DNA of 64,000 bases from Limnoraphis robusta CS-951 (GTDB taxonomy: Bacteria > Cyanobacteriota > Cyanobacteriia > Cyanobacteriales > Microcoleaceae). Under the pieces are notes generated by a model. That model saw only the letters and a program-made list of their open reading frames with translations. It had not been told where the DNA came from and did no database searches. The stretch lies in contig NZ_LATL02000178.1 of assembly GCF_000972705.2 (NCBI RefSeq), positions 1-64,000 on the forward strand. The letters are read 5' to 3'. Made by a program: the position numbers and the translations under genes. This document shows positions 1-8,760 of the stretch, in pieces (position 1 is the stretch's first letter; every line of letters begins with the position of its first letter).

Positions 1-1
1 G

Positions 2-940
2 GCGGCAATTGCAACTTTTCTGGGTTTTTTGGGTCGCCAATGGTGGGTTTTCCAACTCCTCGATCATTTGCGAGTTCAATTGAGTTTAATTTTACTGCTG
101 GCTATTTTATTAAATGGGATTAAATATCGCTTTTGGAGTTTAGCTTTTAGTCTCCCCTTATTCCTGAACGTCCTGTTAATTTTGCCTTTGTTTATCCCAC
201 ATTCTCAAAATATTAACGCTGTTCAAGGGAATAATACTGCTCAAAATTCCTTACAGTTACTTCATCTGAATCTTGACCGCAACAACACAAATTATACACC
301 CACACTGCAATATTTAGACCAACAAAATGCCGATCTAATTTTTCTCCAAGAAGTGACACCCGCATGGTTAAATCAGATTGAATCTAATCTTACTCGTTAT
401 CGGGTTGTCGAGTCCCGTCCGCTAAAAAATTCTCATGGAGTTGCCTTTTTAGTCCCGACAAATTTACCCCCATCTCTGCAAATTAAAAACACAGAAATTC
501 TTCATTTTCCCTCAAATTCCGAACGTCCGATGATTGCCACTCAGATACAAGGGAATCAAACCCTATCTATTCTCAGTTTACACGTTACTCGTCCTCGAAA
601 TAACGGCACTTCTAACTTTCAACAAACTGAACTAGATGCAGTAGCCGCTTGGAGTCAGCAACAACAAAATCAGGGAAATCAAGTAATTATAATAGGTGAC
701 TTTAATCTTACCCCTTGGTCAAGTCGATTTCGTCAGTTTTTACAAGCCGCTCATTTGAGAAATTCTCAACGAGGTTTTGGACTTCAACCCACTTGGTTAG
801 CAGGTTTACCTCCTTTTATGATGATTGCAATTGATCACGCGGTGTACAGCGAGGATCTGATGACTTTAGACCGAAAAATAGGCCCTAAACTTGGCTCAGA
901 TCATTTACCGCTTTGGCTAGAAGTCACTCCCAGAGGTTAA
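2..940 (+). CDS. Endonuclease/exonuclease/phosphatase-fold protein, 5' truncated
   Basis: This is the C-terminal part of an endonuclease/exonuclease/phosphatase (EEP) family protein. The frame is open to the window edge; the first possible in-window start is TTG at 29, so the true start probably lies upstream. Two hydrophobic helices (about residues 12-30 and 38-55 from the TTG) precede a soluble domain. Family motifs follow: FLQEV near residue 105 (metal-binding Glu), GDFNL near 225 and SDHLP near 290 (catalytic Asp-His). Membrane-anchored EEP proteins of this shape are common in bacteria and their substrates are mostly unknown, so DNA, phosphoester or lipid-linked substrates are all possible. 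Fold is secure, activity is not. Confidence 0.8.
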   Translation, partial: AAIATFLGFLGRQWWVFQLLDHLRVQLSLILLLAILLNGIKYRFWSLAFSLPLFLNVLLILPLFIPHSQNINAVQGNNTAQNSLQLLHLNLDRNNTNYTPTLQYLDQQNADLIFLQEVTPAWLNQIESNLTRYRVVESRPLKNSHGVAFLVPTNLPPSLQIKNTEILHFPSNSERPMIATQIQGNQTLSILSLHVTRPRNNGTSNFQQTELDAVAAWSQQQQNQGNQVIIIGDFNLTPWSSRFRQFLQAAHLRNSQRGFGLQPTWLAGLPPFMMIAIDHAVYSEDLMTLDRKIGPKLGSDHLPLWLEVTPRG

Positions 941-1205
941 CTCAGTTGATTGAGGATAGGGCTTGAAAATTACCTAATACTTAACAATTTTGATAAAATA
1001 TGCTATGACATTAATAGAACGGTTAAAATCATTGAAACGGGTTGCATTTGTCTAAGCTGTTCTTTGCCGTTACAATTAGTGCATAATCTTACAGAACAGC
1101 GACTTGCTAATCTGAAGCTCTAAAGCCGATTAGTAAATTGGGTCTATAGAATCAACGTTAACACCAAAAGAAGTCAAAACCTGAAGTTTAGAAGGGGAAA
1201 GTTTT

Positions 1206-2195
1206 GTGAAAATCTTAGTGACAGGCGCGGCTGGATTTATTGGATTTCATTTGTCTAAAAGGTTACTGCAACGAGGGGACACCGTTATCGGATTAGATAA
1301 CCTCAATTCCTATTATGATGTTTCTTTGAAAAAAGATCGACTTGAGCAAATCAGTTCTTCAAAAGATTTCACCTTTTATCAATTAGACTTGGCCGATCGC
1401 GAACAAATAGAAAAGCTCTTTTCTGAACAAAAATTTGAAGTTGTTGTCAATCTAGCCGCTCAAGCCGGAGTTCGCTATTCTATCACGAACCCCCATGCTT
1501 ATGCTGATAGCAACCTCACGGGTTTTATGAACATTCTCGAAGGTTGCCGTCATACAAACGTGGGTCATTTGGTTTTTGCATCTTCGAGTTCAGTCTATGG
1601 GGCAAACAAAAAAATACCCTTTGCGGTTGAAGATAACGTTGATTATCCCGTCAGTTTATATGCAGCCACAAAAAAAGCAAATGAATTAATGGCTCACAGC
1701 TACAGCCATCTCTATAATATGCCCTTAACAGGCTTACGTTTCTTTACCGTTTATGGGCCTTGGGGTCGTCCAGATATGGCAGTTTTTCTGTTTACAAAAG
1801 CCATTCTTGCAGGAGAACCTATCAAAGTCTTTAATTATGGTAAAATGCAACGAGATTTTACCTATATTGATGATTTAGTTGAAGGCATTGTCCGGGTAAT
1901 AGATAACGTTCCTCAGCCCAATACAGAAGCTGAAAGCAACTCAAAAGCTCCTTACAAAATCTACAATATTGGCAATAATAAACCCGTTGAACTTTTGCGA
2001 ATGATCGAAGTTTTAGAGAACTGTATTGGGAAACAAGCCGTCAAAGAAATGCTTCCGATGCAACCCGGAGACGTGCCGATCACTTATGCAAATGTTGATG
2101 CTTTAGTTCAAGACGTTGGCTTTAGTCCCGATACCCCAATTGAAGTCGGAATTGAACGATTTGTAGAGTGGTATCGGACTTATTACAACTGCTAA
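1206..2195 (+). CDS. UDP-glucuronate 4-epimerase, NAD-dependent epimerase family
   Basis: A 329-residue extended short-chain dehydrogenase that most likely interconverts UDP-glucuronate and UDP-galacturonate for cell-surface polysaccharide synthesis. The NAD-binding glycine motif GAAGFIG is at residues 7-13, and the catalytic pair is Y152 and K156 in YAATK. The segment DNLNSYYD near residue 31 and the WGRPDMA segment are typical of the CapI/LpsL-type UDP-glucuronate epimerases rather than of GalE. The start is GTG at 1206, preceded by a purine-rich GGGGAAAG stretch. A UDP-glucose 4-epimerase role cannot be fully excluded from sequence. No other sugar gene is adjacent. Confidence 0.86.
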   Translation: MKILVTGAAGFIGFHLSKRLLQRGDTVIGLDNLNSYYDVSLKKDRLEQISSSKDFTFYQLDLADREQIEKLFSEQKFEVVVNLAAQAGVRYSITNPHAYADSNLTGFMNILEGCRHTNVGHLVFASSSSVYGANKKIPFAVEDNVDYPVSLYAATKKANELMAHSYSHLYNMPLTGLRFFTVYGPWGRPDMAVFLFTKAILAGEPIKVFNYGKMQRDFTYIDDLVEGIVRVIDNVPQPNTEAESNSKAPYKIYNIGNNKPVELLRMIEVLENCIGKQAVKEMLPMQPGDVPITYANVDALVQDVGFSPDTPIEVGIERFVEWYRTYYNC

Positions 2196-2225
2196 TTCTA
2201 ACTTGATAAGTTTCTCTGTTACTCC

Positions 2226-2251
2226 TCCCCTGATTAATTTTAGTCAGGGGA
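2226..2251. terminator. Stem-loop after the epimerase gene
   Basis: An 8-bp perfect stem (TCCCCTGA at 2226-2233 with TCAGGGGA at 2244-2251) lies between the epimerase stop and the helicase start. No T-run follows it, so it is only a weak intrinsic terminator candidate. Confidence 0.4.
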
Positions 2252-2302
2252 ACCTTGAACATGGTAGCCTAAACTATAGCGGAAAATTTCCCTTTTGCAG
2301 CC

Positions 2303-4645
2303 ATGACTCAGACCGTTGACTTCCTTAGCCATCTCAACCCCTGCCAACGCCAAGCCGTCGAACATTTTTGCGGTCCGATGCTCGTTGTGGCGGGAGCAGG
2401 TTCGGGTAAAACTCGGGCGTTAACCTATCGCATTGCCAACCTATTGCGAACCCATCACGTTCATCCCGAGAATATTTTGGCGGTGACATTTACCAACAAA
2501 GCCGCCCGAGAAATTAAAGAACGAGTCGAGACAATCTTTTCTGAACAACAGGCGCAAACTCAGTATCAAAAACCCTTTTCCGCCTTGACTCCCCCCGAAC
2601 AAACGAAGTTGCGATCGCAAGTTTATCGCAGTATTACTAAACATCTGTGGATGGGAACTTTTCACAGTCTTTGTGCGCGAATTCTTCGCTACGATATCAA
2701 CAAATATACCGACGAAAAAGGCAGACAGTGGCAACAAAACTTCTCGATTTTTGATGAATCCGATGCTCAAAGTTTAGTCAAGCAAATCGTCACCAAACAG
2801 CTTAACTTAGATGAGAAAAAGTTCGAGCCTCGAAAAGTTCGCTATCAAATTAGTAACGCCAAAAACTTAGGGCTTTCTCCCCTAGCTTATCAACGAGAAA
2901 ATCCTGAATATAATGGTCGAGTCATTGCCGACGTTTACAGCATCTATCAAGATAATCTCGCCGCCAATAACGCCCTAGATTTTGATGATTTAATTCGAGT
3001 TCCCGTTGAACTATTCCAGCAAAACGAACAAGTTCTAGCCTATTGGCATCAAAAATTCAGCCATATATTAGTCGATGAATATCAAGATACCAACCGCACT
3101 CAATATGATTTCATTCGGCTATTAGTCACCAACGGCGAACATCCGAGAACCTTTAACAACTGGAAAAATCGTTCAATCTTTGTCGTCGGAGATGTCGATC
3201 AATCGATTTATTCTTTCCGCATGGCAGACTATACCATTCTGTTAGAATTTCAAGAGGATTTTGGGGACGGTTTAGCCGATGACGACACCCGCACCATGAT
3301 TAAATTAGAAGAAAACTATCGCTCACGGGAAAATATTCTCGAAGTCGCCAATCAACTCATTCAAAATAATACCACCCGTATTGAAAAAGTATTGCGTCCG
3401 ACACGCGGAGAAGGGCCGCCTATTTTCTGTTATCAAGCCGACGATGAAGCCGCAGAAGCCCGATTTATTGCCACTCAAATTAACAATTTAACCCAACAAC
3501 ATCCCGAATTAGGTTATGGTAGTTTTGCAATACTTTATCGCGTTAACGCTCAATCTCGTGCCTTAGAAGATGCTTTAATTAAAAGCAATATTCCCTATCG
3601 AGTTGTGGGCGGCTTAAAGTTTTATGATCGCAAAGAAATCAAAGACGCAATTTCATATTTACGAGTGATTGCCAATCCTGCTGATAGCATGAGTTTAATG
3701 CGAATTATCAATACACCCCGCAGAGGAATTGGTAAAACTACCATTGATAGCTTAGTCAATGCGGCGCAACAATTGGGCGTTCCCCTGTGGGAAATTGTCA
3801 GCGATCAAGACTCAGTAAATACCTTAGCTGGACGTTCAGCAAAAGCTGTTAATCAGTTTGCTCAAATGATATCATCTTGGCAAGAACGAATCGCATCCTA
3901 CACGGTGCTTGATATTTTAGACGGTGTAATGCAGGAATCTGACTATATTCTAGATTTGACAAATCAAGGCACAGATGAAGCCGAAAGTCGCCTTGAAAAT
4001 ATTAAAGAATTGAGTAACGCCGTCGCACAATTTCAAGAAGATTCTGAAGATACAACCCTCGGCGGATTTTTAGCCAGTGCTTCTCTAGCGTCTGATTTAG
4101 ATAATCTCCAGGAAGGGGAACAAGCCGTTTCTTTAATGACGCTTCATTCCGCCAAAGGCTTAGAATTTCCGATAGTATTTTTAGTGGGAATGGAACAAGG
4201 ATTATTCCCCAATTTCCGCAGTTTAAATGATCCCTTAGCCCTCGAAGAAGAACGGCGACTTTGTTATGTGGGAATTACTCGCGCAAAAGAACAGTTATTC
4301 CTCTCACACGCCCGAGAACGTCGTCTCTGGGGATATTTAGAACCCTGCATTCCTTCGATGTTTTTGAAAGAATTACCCCCAGATCTCATCAAAGGTTATC
4401 TCCCGGTTACTCAACCTGCAAAATCAACTAAAAAGACTCAAAAAACTCCCGAAAAAAAGAATCAAACCCCCTCAAAAGTCGAAAGCTTTGCTGTTGGCGA
4501 TCGCGTACTTCATCGATCTTTTGGAATTGGAGAAGTCACCCATATTTTTGGAAACAAAGGTAAAATATCCATCGCCGTTAAATTCACAACTTCCAGCCCG
4601 AAAATTCTTGATCCGCAGATTGTTCCTTTAGAAAAATTAGAGTAA
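2303..4645 (+). CDS. pcrA: ATP-dependent DNA helicase PcrA/UvrD
   Basis: A 780-residue superfamily 1A 3'-5' DNA helicase for repair and replication-fork clearance. Seen in sequence: Q-motif region (LNPCQRQAV, residues 11-19), Walker A GAGSGKT (31-37), motif Ia TFTNKAA, motif II DEYQDTN near 251, motif III GDVDQSIYSFR, and motifs V-VI (SLMTLHSAKGLEFP, RRLCYVGITRAKE). The C-terminal 60 residues carry the VGDRVLHRSFGIGEV segment of the small Tudor-like domain, which in PcrA contacts RNA polymerase. Full family length. The PcrA/UvrD/Rep distinction is not sharp in cyanobacteria, but the Tudor-like tail favours PcrA/UvrD. Confidence 0.95.
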   Translation: MTQTVDFLSHLNPCQRQAVEHFCGPMLVVAGAGSGKTRALTYRIANLLRTHHVHPENILAVTFTNKAAREIKERVETIFSEQQAQTQYQKPFSALTPPEQTKLRSQVYRSITKHLWMGTFHSLCARILRYDINKYTDEKGRQWQQNFSIFDESDAQSLVKQIVTKQLNLDEKKFEPRKVRYQISNAKNLGLSPLAYQRENPEYNGRVIADVYSIYQDNLAANNALDFDDLIRVPVELFQQNEQVLAYWHQKFSHILVDEYQDTNRTQYDFIRLLVTNGEHPRTFNNWKNRSIFVVGDVDQSIYSFRMADYTILLEFQEDFGDGLADDDTRTMIKLEENYRSRENILEVANQLIQNNTTRIEKVLRPTRGEGPPIFCYQADDEAAEARFIATQINNLTQQHPELGYGSFAILYRVNAQSRALEDALIKSNIPYRVVGGLKFYDRKEIKDAISYLRVIANPADSMSLMRIINTPRRGIGKTTIDSLVNAAQQLGVPLWEIVSDQDSVNTLAGRSAKAVNQFAQMISSWQERIASYTVLDILDGVMQESDYILDLTNQGTDEAESRLENIKELSNAVAQFQEDSEDTTLGGFLASASLASDLDNLQEGEQAVSLMTLHSAKGLEFPIVFLVGMEQGLFPNFRSLNDPLALEEERRLCYVGITRAKEQLFLSHARERRLWGYLEPCIPSMFLKELPPDLIKGYLPVTQPAKSTKKTQKTPEKKNQTPSKVESFAVGDRVLHRSFGIGEVTHIFGNKGKISIAVKFTTSSPKILDPQIVPLEKLE

Positions 4646-4680
4646 AATTTGATGGGGATTTTCCCCCTAATAAAAGTTTA

Positions 4681-4976
4681 TATGATCATGTCCGACTAAT
4701 CAAGAATCATTCTGTAGGGGCGGGTTCTAAACCATCTCTGACACCTATTACTAAATTAAAAAAACCCGCCCCGCCTTCAGAACACGCATTAATCAACCGG
4801 ACATGGTATGATAGGAAAAAGTGATGAAAATGGTCAACTTTTATTAGATGAACCTTTAGAGATTAAATCATATGAAATCGAAAAAATAATGCTACAGATC
4901 AATTTCCTGCAAGAGGGGGCGGGTTTATTAAGATGATGTGTGGGATATATAAATGGGTTCGGAACCCGCCCCTACA
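4681..4976. repeat. Nested inverted-repeat element in a 368-bp gap
   Basis: The gap 4646-5013 is filled with palindromic sequence. A perfect 15-bp inverted repeat TGTAGGGGCGGGTTC lies at 4713-4727 and 4962-4976. Inside, the 4713 arm can also pair with the AACCCGCCCC at about 4763-4772, and ATGTCCG near 4689 pairs with CGGACAT near 4799. A 42-codon reading frame (4808-4936) sits between the arms and ends within the repeat; I do not recognise it. It looks like a short palindromic, MITE-like repeat. No gene can be supported here. Confidence 0.55.
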
Positions 4977-5013
4977 GCATTATCAATCATATGTAGCAAA
5001 TATTTAATCGTTT

Positions 5014-5382
5014 TTAACGAAGTTCTCGCCCAAAAGGAAATAGAGCCAGTGGAATCAGTTTAAAATGTTGTTGAGCAAAAGGAATCCCGATAATCGTAAT
5101 CAATAAAATCAGCCCATGAACTAAATGAGAAAGGGCAATTTCCCAACCAAAAAAGATCACCCAAATCACATTAAAAATCATCGTAAAAGGATTAGAAAAA
5201 CCTTCTAACACCACATTTTCTTTGCCAAAGGGCGTCATGGTTGCAAAACCGAGTTTAATCGCTTGCAGTCCAAACGGAATGCCAATAATCGTTAAACAAG
5301 TTGCCAGCCCACCCAAAATATATCCTAAACCCGAAAGAAAACCGCCAAAAATCAACCAGATAATATTTCCGATCAGACTCAT
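5014..5382 (-). CDS. YccF domain-containing membrane protein
   Basis: A 122-residue inner-membrane protein with two copies of the YccF (DUF307) motif, each a hydrophobic hairpin containing IGIPF (TIIGIPFGLQA near residue 31 and TIIGIPFAQQH near residue 96). About four membrane helices are predicted by eye. A strong ribosome-binding site (AAAGGAG) precedes the ATG at 5382. Molecular function of the family is not established. It lies 32 bp downstream of the TPR gene on the same strand, so the two may be co-transcribed. Confidence 0.88.
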   Translation of the reverse strand: MSLIGNIIWLIFGGFLSGLGYILGGLATCLTIIGIPFGLQAIKLGFATMTPFGKENVVLEGFSNPFTMIFNVIWVIFFGWEIALSHLVHGLILLITIIGIPFAQQHFKLIPLALFPFGRELR

Positions 5383-5414
5383 TTTTTATTCTCCTTTATA
5401 GCGTTAACGGCATT

Positions 5415-6035
5415 TTACACCCATTCTCGTAACGTTTGATGCACAACAGCCAGATGCCACATATAATCCTCTAAGGGGTATTCAGAAGCCGCTTTGATAA
5501 TAAACTCTTTGGCTTGCGCTTCATCCTGTTGGGCTTCATAATACAATCCCACATAGAGATGAGCATAAAACTGTCCTTGTTTTCCTAACTGTTTACCCGT
5601 TTTAACTACATCTTCGGGCTGACAATTTCCGCAAAAAAGTTCATAAACCTGTCGCATCACCTGGCGGGGATCATTACGCACAGATAATAGCGCATCTCTC
5701 GCCGCTTCCGCCCCTAAAAGTTGAGCCATACAGAGATATCGCCAAATCGTTTCTTCCACATCTTGCGAATTAACGACTAAATCCAGTTCAAATTGATTCG
5801 CTCCCGCTTGAAATTGTCGAACATAATAATAGGATAAGCCCCGTTGCCACAAATAAGGCTGAAGGGTTGGTTCAAGTTCTTCGGCTTTGTCAAAATCTTG
5901 AATCGATTCTTCGATTTTAGCCAATTTAAAATGAACCATCCCTCGCTGAATATAAGCTTTGGGATCAAAGGGTCGAGAAGCAATTTCATCGTTCCAATGA
6001 GCCAATTGATTTTGGAGAAACTCTTGACGATTCAT
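5415..6035 (-). CDS. Tetratricopeptide-repeat protein
   Basis: A 206-residue soluble helical-repeat protein. Residues about 23-85 contain two recognisable TPR units (KAYIQRGMVHFKLAKIEESIQDFDKAEEL, then LWQRGLSYYYVRQFQAGANQFE); the rest is degenerate alpha-helical repeat ending in a YAHLYVGLYYEAQ unit. It resembles cyanobacterial TPR proteins similar to lipoprotein NlpI, but there is no signal peptide. It probably acts as a protein-binding scaffold with an unknown partner. It is the first gene of a likely two-gene unit with the YccF gene. Confidence 0.8.
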   Translation of the reverse strand: MNRQEFLQNQLAHWNDEIASRPFDPKAYIQRGMVHFKLAKIEESIQDFDKAEELEPTLQPYLWQRGLSYYYVRQFQAGANQFELDLVVNSQDVEETIWRYLCMAQLLGAEAARDALLSVRNDPRQVMRQVYELFCGNCQPEDVVKTGKQLGKQGQFYAHLYVGLYYEAQQDEAQAKEFIIKAASEYPLEDYMWHLAVVHQTLREWV

Positions 6036-6171
6036 ATCAGAAAAAACAGTTCCGGGTGACTAAACATAATCATCTCACTGCTATCGAAAACTGATATAAC
6101 ACGGTATAAACCGTATTAATGTTTCGTTCCTGCATCACCCCGGACTGTCGGCAGCACCCGGTCAGACAGGC
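6036..6171 (-). ncRNA. Candidate omega (reRNA) region and right end of the TnpB element
   Basis: The 136 bp after the tnpB stop carry features expected of a TnpB guide-RNA scaffold and element end. On the minus strand, directly after the stop, CTGTC pairs with GACAG across a GC-rich loop (about 6138-6165), followed by an ACGGT-ATAA-ACCGT type hairpin near 6100-6114. The known rule for IS605/IS607-type TnpB is that the RNA overlaps the 3' end of tnpB and the right element end. The exact element boundary, and hence the guide, cannot be fixed from one copy. Confidence 0.4.
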
Positions 6172-7251
6172 TCAAACCGAATAGCCTTCGGCGTAATGCT
6201 TTAAGTTGAGGCTCGCATTCAAATCGCGATCAATTGATATGTCGCAAGCTTCACAGATGAAAACTCGTTCTTTCAGTGCTATTTCTTGAACGTGACCGCA
6301 ATTTGAACAGGTTTTAGTTGACGGATAGAAGCGATCTGCAAAAACCAGAGTCGAGTCGTACCACGAGGATTTATATTCGACTTGACGACGAATTTCATAA
6401 AGAGCAGAATCGGCAATAGCACCCGCTAACTTGTGATTTTTCAACATCCCAGAAATATTCAAGTCTTCTAACCCGATGACTGCGTGGTTTTTCCATAGCC
6501 ATGAGGTGAGTTTGTGAATTGTATCTTTCCGAATGTTGACAATTCTTTGTGAAGCTCTTGCTAATTTGAGCTTGGCTTTATTCCTGTTGTTTGAACCCTT
6601 TTGCTTTCTCGAGAGTTCGCGCTGAAGTTTTGCCAGATTTTTTTGAGCTTTTTTGTGAGCTGCTGGATTAACAAAAATAGTACCATCTGAACAGGTCGCC
6701 AATGCCTTAACCCCAACATCAACACCCAAATAAACTCTTGATTTAACAGTCTGTTCTGGCTCAAACTCGTAGGCTACAGACAGATACCAAGAATCAGCGA
6801 CTCGACTAATTGTGACTCGTTTAGTCTGAATTTCCGGGAGGGGTTCATAAGTGAATATCCATCCAATAAAAGGAAGCTTCAATCTCTTCCCCGAAAACCT
6901 CATTACCTTGCCACAGTTATCAATCGTAAAGCTATCGTTTCTGCCTTTTTTCTTTAATTTAGGATGTTTGGCAACGCCTTGAAAAAAGCGACTGAAAGCT
7001 TCTCCCAAGTGCATAAAGGCAAATTGATAAACTCTAGAACTTAGCGTTGACTGCCAGGGATAGTTTGGCTTAATGTGATTGGTGTAGAACTTTTTTAGCT
7101 TATTCGTTGAAGGTTTTAAACCCTGCTTGTAAGCTTCATTCCACATCGCTAACGCCCAGTTCCAGACCCACCTAGAATATCCGGCGTGGGTCGCCATTAA
7201 GGTTCTTTGACGGTTGTTAAGTTTGAGTTGGGTTTGAAAGGCTCGTTGCAT
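6172..7251 (-). CDS. tnpB: RNA-guided endonuclease TnpB, apparently intact
   Basis: A 359-residue TnpB of the IS200/IS605 or IS607 superfamily. All catalytic parts are visible: RuvC-I Asp in GVDVGVKA (near residue 176), RuvC-II Glu in GLEDLN (near 262), and RuvC-III Asp in DRDLNAS near 341, with the zinc-ribbon pairs CSNC and CEAC just before it. The N-terminal helix-turn-helix type region (FQTQLKLNNRQ) is complete. No tnpA transposase is adjacent, so mobility would depend on a transposase elsewhere. On the 5' side a hairpin GATCT-GTA-AGATC lies 15-30 bp before the start. It sits between the TPR gene and pfkA. Confidence 0.88.
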   Translation of the reverse strand: MQRAFQTQLKLNNRQRTLMATHAGYSRWVWNWALAMWNEAYKQGLKPSTNKLKKFYTNHIKPNYPWQSTLSSRVYQFAFMHLGEAFSRFFQGVAKHPKLKKKGRNDSFTIDNCGKVMRFSGKRLKLPFIGWIFTYEPLPEIQTKRVTISRVADSWYLSVAYEFEPEQTVKSRVYLGVDVGVKALATCSDGTIFVNPAAHKKAQKNLAKLQRELSRKQKGSNNRNKAKLKLARASQRIVNIRKDTIHKLTSWLWKNHAVIGLEDLNISGMLKNHKLAGAIADSALYEIRRQVEYKSSWYDSTLVFADRFYPSTKTCSNCGHVQEIALKERVFICEACDISIDRDLNASLNLKHYAEGYSV

Positions 7252-7309
7252 AGATCTATTATCTGATCTTACAGATCGTACCGTTTTGTACCATAAATCG
7301 TCTACTAAG

Positions 7310-8395
7310 TTACTTCTCTCCCAAATAGATGCCCATACTACGAGCCGTTTTCACTAAAATTTCATTGGGATCAACAGCCCGATATTGAGCGATCGCCTCA
7401 GCAATGGGGACACTATCGACCTCTCGATTATGCCAAATCACCATACGATCATATTTTTCCTCAGCAATTAAATCAACGGCCGCCACCCCAAAAGCCGAAC
7501 CAATCACCCGATCCGTCATCGTCGGTGTTCCGCCCCGTTGAACGTGACCTAAAACCGTCACTCGGGTTTCCGCCCCACTACAAGCCGCAATTTTATCCGC
7601 TAAATATTGACCAATACCTCGGAGTCGAGATTCTCCATGAAAATCTGTATTCGTCAGCGCCTCTCCGCTTTCTGTACGCACCGCCTCAGCAACGGCAATC
7701 AAACAATAGTTTTTACCCTGTTTTTGACGTTCGCGAATTTGGTCACAAATCTTTTCCAAACTATAGGGAATTTCTGGGATCAAAATCACATCCGCCCCAC
7801 CAGCAATTCCCGCTCGTAACGCAATATGTCCGGCGTCACGTCCCATGACTTCCACAATCATCACCCGACTGTGACTGGCTGCGGTAAAGTGTAAACGATC
7901 AATTGCCTCTGTCGCAATCGTTGCAGCCGTGTGATATCCTATCGATAATTCCGTACTTCCGACATCATTATCAATCGTTTTGGGAATACCAACGAGATTG
8001 AGATTTCCTTGTTGGGCGATTTTTCGTAAGATCGCTAAACTCCCATCTCCACCAATCCCAATTAACGCATCTAATTCGAGTAGATGGTAGCCTTCAATGA
8101 TTTCACCACATCGATCTTGTACGCTTCCATCTGGCATCGGAAACGCAAACGGATTCCCTTTATTTGTCGTTCCCAGCATGGTTCCCCCATGCGTCAGAAT
8201 TGACTGTACTTTCTCAATCGTTAAATTGATAGCATCCGGTGGACGAGACATCAAACCATTCGTGGCTTGACGAATTCCCCACACTTCCCAACCGTAAGTC
8301 CCAACTGCTCGATATACGGCGGCTCGAATGGCTGCATTCAAGCCTGCACAGTCTCCCCCACTGGTTAAGATGCCGATGCGTTTGTGTTCTCCCAT
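7310..8395 (-). CDS. pfkA: 6-phosphofructokinase
   Basis: A 361-residue phosphofructokinase catalysing fructose-6-phosphate to fructose-1,6-bisphosphate in glycolysis. The nucleotide-binding N-terminus (GILTSGGDCAGLNAAI) and GGDGS near residue 110 are present, with the catalytic PKTIDNDV loop near 138 and the MGRDAGH motif near 180. Gly in GGDGS is the usual marker of ATP use, whereas Lys in PKTIDND is usual in pyrophosphate-dependent enzymes; this mixed pattern is known from group III ATP-PFKs, so ATP dependence is likely but not certain. A 10-bp inverted repeat lies 29-80 bp upstream. Confidence 0.93.
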   Translation of the reverse strand: MGEHKRIGILTSGGDCAGLNAAIRAAVYRAVGTYGWEVWGIRQATNGLMSRPPDAINLTIEKVQSILTHGGTMLGTTNKGNPFAFPMPDGSVQDRCGEIIEGYHLLELDALIGIGGDGSLAILRKIAQQGNLNLVGIPKTIDNDVGSTELSIGYHTAATIATEAIDRLHFTAASHSRVMIVEVMGRDAGHIALRAGIAGGADVILIPEIPYSLEKICDQIRERQKQGKNYCLIAVAEAVRTESGEALTNTDFHGESRLRGIGQYLADKIAACSGAETRVTVLGHVQRGGTPTMTDRVIGSAFGVAAVDLIAEEKYDRMVIWHNREVDSVPIAEAIAQYRAVDPNEILVKTARSMGIYLGEK

Positions 8396-8423
8396 AATTC
8401 ACATCCTGCACTCACGTAATTTA

Positions 8424-8475
8424 AGATTAAGTCTTCTCCGTTTCAATACCGCTAAATTTTCTTCTGACTTAATCT
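8424..8475. repeat. 10-bp inverted repeat upstream of pfkA
   Basis: AGATTAAGTC (8424-8433) and its exact complement GACTTAATCT (8466-8475) are separated by 32 bp, just upstream of the pfkA start. It could be a leader hairpin or a regulator site; nothing else identifies it. Together with the terminator below it is the only structure I see in the 365-bp gap 8396-8760. Confidence 0.3.
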
Positions 8476-8647
8476 TTTATGTATTAGTACCCAGTGGTTA
8501 AGACCTGGCTTACTGATTTTAACAGCAAACTGTACTTCTGGCGATCGGCTGATTTAAAAGTTCATACTCCCGGTCAAATTCTCTGATGTCCCCCTCTGGG
8601 TGCTTTCATATTTATCTTACCCTGAGAATTCAAACCCGACTTCAATC

Positions 8648-8695
8648 AAAAAAATAGCAGACAGAACGCTTTAATTGTTGCTCTGTCTTGCTATC
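8648..8695 (-). terminator. Rho-independent terminator of the 152-residue gene
   Basis: On the minus strand a stem formed by ATAGCA-GACAGA (8654-8665) and TCTGTC-TTGCTAT (8682-8694, one bulged base) is followed directly by a run of T (the A-run 8648-8653 on the plus strand). It is correctly placed about 65 bp after the minus-strand stop at 8761. Confidence 0.75.
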
Positions 8696-8760
8696 ATAAA
8701 ACTTAAGCACTCGTTAACTGAGAAATCACATTTTTGCGTAGGTGAAAAGTTCAGTTCATC

